A stretch of DNA of 64,000 bases from Istiophorus platypterus (lineage: Eukaryota; Chordata; Actinopteri; Istiophoriformes; Istiophoridae), in assembly GCA_016859345.1 (NCBI GenBank), contig CM029120.1, positions 2,262,001 to 2,326,000 of the forward strand, read 5' to 3'. The position numbers were made by a program, and so were the translations under genes. Numbering within the stretch: position 1 is the first letter of the stretch; each line of letters opens with the position of its first letter. This document shows positions 58,778 through 64,000 of this stretch, one piece after another. Under the pieces are notes generated by a model, which saw nothing but the letters and a program-made list of their open reading frames with translations, did not search any database and was not told where the DNA came from.

Positions 58778-61057
58778 CTGTAGATTAGTGCTAAATCACA
58801 TTAAATGGTTAATTAACAGGAAATAAATTGACAGTGATTTTCATAATGAGTTAATCATTTATTTCATTTATCCAGCAAAAAAATACAATCTTCAACCTCT
58901 CAAATGTCTTGATTTATGGCATTTTCTTTTTAACATCATTGTAAACTGTAATTCATTTCTGGTTGGACAAAGCTGAGACACTTGAAGAAGACTGGGACAC
59001 TGGTGACTTGTAATTGGTCCATTCGACGCTGCTTTCTGACTAGTTACTGGCAAAAAAACAACGGTAACCCCCTGTAGCGTTGAATTATCCCTGCGACCGG
59101 AGGAACCTCAACCGATGCTAAAAGCTTTGTAAGCGGAGACTCGCACAGAGGAAGGAGGAGGAAGAAAACGAAGAGCACGGGGTCCAGCATGTTGCTAGGC
59201 AACTGTAGGAAACGATGGTAGGCTGCGGACCCTAGATACTGGGAGTGAAACAGTTGTTAATGCGTAATGTTTGTGGTCGACCAGCTGAGGCTGAATGTCC
59301 TGGAAAAAAAAAAGTTTTAATCTCCCAATTGTCATATTTTTGGTAAAGTATTAAAATGAAGGTGACGCTTATCGATCTTATCCAATGAGAATTAGTTAGA
59401 GTCGCTCCTCTCCCCACGAACCGGAAAACAGGCAACACTTCATCAGCAAGGACGCGATGACACCTGCTGATGTCATTAACAGGGCTTCAACATCATAAAG
59501 GAGACACCACCTCGAGGTTTGACTTGACATAGACGGACACAAAGGGGAAATACAGCCGCAGAGGTCACACACACACACACACACATTCACCCAAAACCTA
59601 CAAAGCTTAACCACTGAACCAGTGAAGTAGGAGATTCATGACTGGTAGAGAGTAACATGTCCATGTCCATTTAAAAACAGGTAGATTTAGTTTCAGAGCT
59701 AAAATTAATGGACACTATCTGTCTGCTTCTTTTCTTCTTGGCGCTATAATCTTTGAAACTGGATGTTGCAACATTGGGGAGGATAGACCCCCCGAATAAC
59801 CCCACGGGAAGCATTGCAGCAGAACAGTGTTGCAGGACTCTAGCCACTAGCATGCGAGATAATGATCCATTACGTTGGAGCTATAGATCCATGGTGGCCG
59901 ATAGCGAGAGTCAGTGACAGCAGCCGTTTATGGGGAAGCACTATGTGGGGGAAAGGGGGGGGTGTTAAGGCCATAAAAATACTCAGGATACAGGTGAGGA
60001 ATCGTGGGGGGAAAATAGAAGAGGAGGAAAGAAGGATAATATTGTCGGGAAGGGGAGAGTGAGGTCGGACATGCATCCCTGCAGTATATTTTTGTGAGAA
60101 CGTTTTGTAATATATTTGAATATTTGTAATATTTTGCAATATTCATGTGAGAACAGTCACTGCTGCTCCTGTTTGTTGTGAACGCAGAGGCAACACTCAG
60201 TGTCCACTTGTGCCCCTTCAGGGAGCTTTAACCCCCCCCCCCCCCCCGACACACACACACCTTTTTGAGGTCACGTGAAACATCTGGGATGAAGGAAACC
60301 AAGGAGAGACCCAAGGGAACGACAGGAGGAAGAGAAACTCCGGGGAGCATGGCGGCGAATGTGGCAGGAAGGCAGCTGCATGCATTGCTGTTCTGATTAA
60401 CACCGTCTGGCAGCTAAACACAGCAGGCTGGGCTTAAAATAGAAGGAGTCTTGGCTGCACGACATGAGTTTGTTTTTGTTTTGTTTTTTTTTCACTTACT
60501 AGCATCATACGCTGCTTTTAAATTAAAAAAACCCACAGACACAGCAAAGATCGACCAAACAGCTGAACTCTCTGATGCCGATCGGGCGGCTAGCAGAAAA
60601 CCGCCCTCAAACGGCGGCCTGGAAAAATGCTTCGATGCCTCTCAGCTGCAGTTGGTGCCAGAGCAGAAGAAGAAAAGCTGCTGCGCAATGGCAGGGAGGG
60701 GAGGGTGAAGAAGAGGAGGGTGGAGGGGGTCAAGGGGTCGGCGTTGGTGTTCGCAGAAGGAGGACAAGGTGGTGGGAGGAGGGAGGAGGAGCCAGGATGA
60801 AAAAGTTAAGGTGAAAGGAGAGAGTGGGTGTGAGGACGGCAAGATGAGGGATTCGTGTGGAGCATTGTTCTAAAAATCGCTCTCCTCTGGAAAGTTTTCT
60901 TCATCCTCGTGACCGCCGACCTGTTTCTTGGCCAACTTTTTATTTTCTTCTTCTTCTTCTTTCTGTTTTTTTTTTCCTCTGTGGTGGTGAAGATGAAAGG
61001 AAGCCATGCCAGTACCAGAGCTCATGGCGGGAAACCGAGAGCAGGAGACTAAGCCGG

Positions 61058-61060
<3 letters not shown>

Positions 61061-61089
<29 letters not shown>
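61061..61089. repeat. (AG)n microsatellite
   Basis: About 14 AG units. Confidence 0.93.
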
Positions 61090-61091
<2 letters not shown>

Positions 61092-62157
61092 TGATAGAGG
61101 ATTGAACGACGACAATACGAGATGAACCTAAATCAGTGTTTATCTTTTCTTTAGAGATGTAGCACTAGTTAGACTATGCACAGTACACGTGTTCGTTTGC
61201 TCTGCAGTTGCTCTGTTGGTCGACGTCTGGCGACTTGTCCTGGCGGTGGTTCCTTATCACACACTTTTACGCTGGACTTTTGCTTCTGTGTGAAGCCTAC
61301 TTAAGCGTCCTATGCCGTCATGAATGTTTATACATCTGTGTTGGTGTCACTCTGCAGTACACCACCAAACCACTAGTTAGGCAGGGGTGTTTATGTTCCA
61401 CCGTGTTGAGCTTCTTCGCTGCTGTTTTCCACCAGTTTGCCGGCGTCACATCGAAACAACGGCGACTGAAACCGAGCAATCTTGATGGAGTCAGAGCTGA
61501 CGGATGTTGAGCAGCAGTTTTAGTTTTCCTGAATCGCGACACAGAAACAGAGGTTGGATGAGATGGTCTGTACGATGGCAATGAAAAAGGAACAGCTGGA
61601 AACGCGACGCTACGTTGAGGGATTTGAGGACGACACTCCGCTCTCTGCCAGGGATGATCAAGCCCCCGATCTGCCGCAGGTGGCCACTTTTTTAAATAAA
61701 GGAAGTACACAAGGACACAAGGATGAGGTTGGCGTTACAGCAGGAATCTGTGTATTCTGGATTTGTAAAGAAAAGCAACTGAATCTCCGACCTTCTAATT
61801 GCCACATTATAGAAGATAAGCCCTTTTAAATCAGGTTGCGACAAAGCCTTTGCTCTGGGTGCCACCTGCAGGGCGAACCTCAGCGTTTCTGCCGTCTACT
61901 GGTGAAGATCTGTACGTTGTTTTTGTGTCAGCTGTGTAACAGTGGACTGGCTGAGTCAGATTCATTATTAAATCGGACTGGACTGGATTTTCTCTTGAAG
62001 CAGTTGGAGTCAATGCTTTAGTTGGAGCTCTTTTCATCATGGCTGCTTTTAGCTGCTCAGTCTGTCTATTTTGTTTTGTTTTTTTGTTTATTTTTTAGTC
62101 CACATTAACCAGAACTGTAGATGCAGCACTTCTAATAACACTGATCAGTGAGAAGTC

Positions 62158-62190
62158 AACACAAACACAAACACAAACACAAACACAAAC
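62158..62190. repeat. (ACAAAC)n hexamer repeat
   Basis: About five CAAACA units followed by CCTGCACGTGC. Confidence 0.88.
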
Positions 62191-62339
62191 CTGCACGTGC
62201 AGAAAATAGTTCACTTAAACTCGCAGCAGCATGCACACATAAGCATGCTCTCCATTCTCATTAGGTTGGTAATGTTCTCCCTTAACCAACACACAAACAC
62301 AGCGACAGACTGCCTATATGAGCAGTTGCTGAGCACAGC

Positions 62340-62900
62340 AGGGGGTGGGAAGGATCGAGGGACGGAAACAAGAGGATGGGGGAGGAGGAGACGGTTTTTT
62401 TTTGGATTCTCATCTGCTCAAACGATCTTTTTCTTGTTTTGAACAAAATTAACGGGGGGGTGGAATGGGGACAAAGGGAAATGTGTCGAGCGCCGCAGAG
62501 GACGGGAGAGGAGGATACTGAGGAAAGGTAAAAGCAGGGGAATGATATGGAAAAAAAGGGAATGAGGGCGAAAGAAAGGGAAGAATGAATGGAGAGCGGA
62601 GTAGACGGAGGCAGAAGAAAAGGTAAGGAGAGTAAACTAGGATGGGTGGGGAGGGGACAGGCAAGGGAAGGAGAAGAGGAAAGGACAAGGGCACGGAGGA
62701 TTTGACATAGGATGAAGAGGAGGGAGGAACAAGAGAATAAAAGAAACAGATGATGGAATGATCGGTGAGACCAGGGGAGTCAGGGAAGGGGGGTGGGGGG
62801 GTCAGAGTGATGGAGTCCTAGAAGAGGAGGAGATGGAGAAAATTTCCAGAAGACTCAAAACATGAGGGAAATGAGGCAAAGTAGAAGGAGCAGAGGAGGA
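62340..62900. repeat. Purine-rich (G/A) tract
   Basis: About 560 bp of strongly G/A-biased + strand (GGGAGGAGGAGAC, GGAAAGGTAAAAGCAGGGG, AGGAGAAGAGGAAAGGAC) with a T-rich break near 62400-62450. Confidence 0.75.
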
Positions 62901-62927
62901 TAGATGGGTGGGTGGTGAGGGGGTGAG

Positions 62928-62981
62928 TGTCTGTGTGTGTGTGTGTGTGTGTCTGTGTGTGTGTGTGTTGGGGGGGGGGGG
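62928..62981. repeat. (GT)n followed by G12
   Basis: GTGTCTGTGTGTGTGTGTGT with a second CTGTGTGTG block ending in 12 G. Confidence 0.92.
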
Positions 62982-63097
62982 TTGATGGCGGTTTTAAAGT
63001 TGCTGATTTCCCCCAGGCTGAGCAGTGAAACTGCTTCCTGAGGCTGCTGCAAACTCTGCTCTCATTAGTGTCCCGTGGCATCATCAGGTAGACACGC

Positions 63098-63160
63098 AAA
63101 CACACGCAACAACACACAACACACAACAACACACGGCAACACACGGCAACACACACACAT
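63098..63160. repeat. CAACA/CA-rich tandem tract
   Basis: CAAACACACGCAACAACACA, then repeated AACACACGGCAACACACGGC and ACACACACA. Confidence 0.8.
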
Positions 63161-64000
63161 TTCAGCAGCAAAGGTACATGAGTTACATCGTATATACTTT
63201 ATTATGACTTTAGCATCTCCGTGCTCTGGCTTTGGAAATGAGTTTTCTACACGGGGACAATTAAGTATCACACACATCTCATATACAACAAACAGAAGCG
63301 TGTGAACAAAATCACAGCAACAAGGCAGCCCCAGCAAAGTTCTCATTAGTCATAAACCACTATTTTCCCATCATCCACCAGGCTTGCGGGGACGTCAACT
63401 GAGCTCATTTGACGGCGGGTTTGGATGTGTAGCGCCGAGGGCAGATCTCGGAGTCGCTATGAGCCCCATCCTAGTCTACTCTCCTTATGACGTGAGTCCA
63501 TTTGTCCCCAATTTGAAAAAGAATCTGGATTCCGCAGGCTTAGAAGCTGCCTGGAAACCTCTGATGCTAGCGATGCTGCAGTTTTCCCCAACACATCAGA
63601 GCAGCGGCAGCGGCAGCAAGCGGATAGAGGTCCAGTGAGCTCGCTGAGCTTTTATCAGGAGAATTCATCAGCTTTATTTACTGACAGCTGGGAAGTAAAA
63701 AAAGAAAAACTTCCAACAGATCAATTTGTCAGAAAGTTAGAGCCGTAATGGCAACAACTTTAAAGATAAATGATCAGTGACAAAGGCCAATCGTGCTTTC
63801 AGCTCTATCCCGTGCAGCAGAGCTGAGCTGAGCTGAGCTATAAGCTGAAAAATCCACCGATAACAAATTTAGGAAGAGTTACAGGCCTGTGCGTGGGGGT
63901 TGATTCCAGACCTTGGAAGCAGTCGTATCATGAGGTTCACTGGTTGGGTTTTGGTCCTGCAGCCCTCGTCTCAAAACTCTGGGAGAAAACGGACAGATGG

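Larger units (their letters stand above)
1..64000 (+). other. kcnh5: kcnh5 (EAG2/Kv10.2 potassium channel) gene, internal part
   Basis: The whole window lies inside one gene. Eight + strand exons join in phase into about 507 codons that read as a continuous EAG-family channel: end of PAS domain, S1-S6 with a GFG selectivity filter, C-linker and most of the CNBHD. Residues at positions that separate the paralogs follow EAG2 (KCNH5), not EAG1 (KCNH1), and there is no extra S3-S4 cassette of the kind some EAG1 isoforms carry. Family knowledge: EAG2 is a plasma-membrane, tetrameric, voltage-gated, non-inactivating K+ channel, mainly neuronal. The start codon, 5' UTR, the first roughly 100 codons, the end of the CNBHD, the C-terminal assembly region and the 3' UTR are all outside. 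The choice between teleost co-orthologs kcnh5a and kcnh5b is open. Confidence 0.95.
58682..64000 (+). other. kcnh5: kcnh5 intron, 5' part (runs off the window)
   Basis: It starts GTACGT and has no acceptor followed by the expected CNBHD-end coding within the window. It contains a (GT)n at 58757, a (CA)n at 59567, a 16-C run at 60232, an (AG)n at 61061, an (ACAAAC)n at 62158, purine-rich sequence at 62.34-62.9 kb, a (GT)n plus G12 at 62928-62981, and a CAACA-rich tract at 63098-63160. The rest (58.8-60.2, 61.1-62.1, 63.2-64.0 kb) shows nothing specific. Confidence 0.82.

Noticed and set aside
58682..64000. Search for the next coding exon (end of CNBHD, C-terminal tail)
   Set aside because: No frame contains a KGDVFGD-like continuation after an acceptor, so the gene continues beyond the window.

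Overview
The window is a piece of a vertebrate, almost certainly teleost fish, genome. It holds eight internal coding exons of one large gene on the + strand, an ether-a-go-go voltage-gated potassium channel. The spliced product matches KCNH5 (EAG2, Kv10.2) better than its paralog KCNH1 (EAG1). EAG2-type residues include FYMQ and FKDITLFKQ in the PAS domain, WTKFARL after it, SLTTIGFGNIAPTTD in the pore and VLSICPKDM in the C-linker. The fish call rests on small sequence differences from the tetrapod protein, on dense long microsatellites, and on a remnant of a LINE family common in fish. The species, and kcnh5a versus kcnh5b, cannot be settled here.

The exons lie at 1912-2040, 12640-12755, 17474-17866, 26229-26386, 27623-27894, 54807-55006, 57271-57330 and 58489-58681. 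All splice sites are GT-AG and all phases agree. Together they give 1,521 nt (about 507 codons), running from the end of the N-terminal PAS domain through S1-S6, the C-linker and most of the cyclic-nucleotide-binding homology domain (CNBHD). The start codon and first roughly 100 codons lie left of the window. The end of the CNBHD and the whole C-terminal tail lie to the right. No other protein-coding gene is supported on either strand; the remaining open frames are antisense shadows, simple-repeat translations or chance frames.

More than 97% of the window is intron, including one intron of 26.9 kb. The introns hold many GT, CT, TA, TAA, AGT, GTAG and hexamer repeats, an unusual number of long G or C runs, strand-biased purine or pyrimidine tracts, two local duplications (about 0.64 kb tandem at 2.1-3.3 kb; about 0.5 kb dispersed at 7.8 and 9.9 kb), a decayed LINE reverse-transcriptase tail at 28.4-28.9 kb and probable non-autonomous DNA transposons. 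Several AT-balanced islands in the long introns look like candidate conserved non-coding elements by composition only.

The most interesting structure is a pair of 188-bp inverted repeats, 180/188 identical by hand alignment, at 25829-26016 and 26830-27017. They face each other across the single 158-nt exon that encodes the S4 voltage sensor and most of S5. In the pre-mRNA they could pair and loop out this exon, an architecture known from other genes to favour circular RNA or exon skipping. The acceptors around it are also odd: a pure 17-C tract for this exon, and a GT/G10 stretch with almost no pyrimidine tract for the next one.
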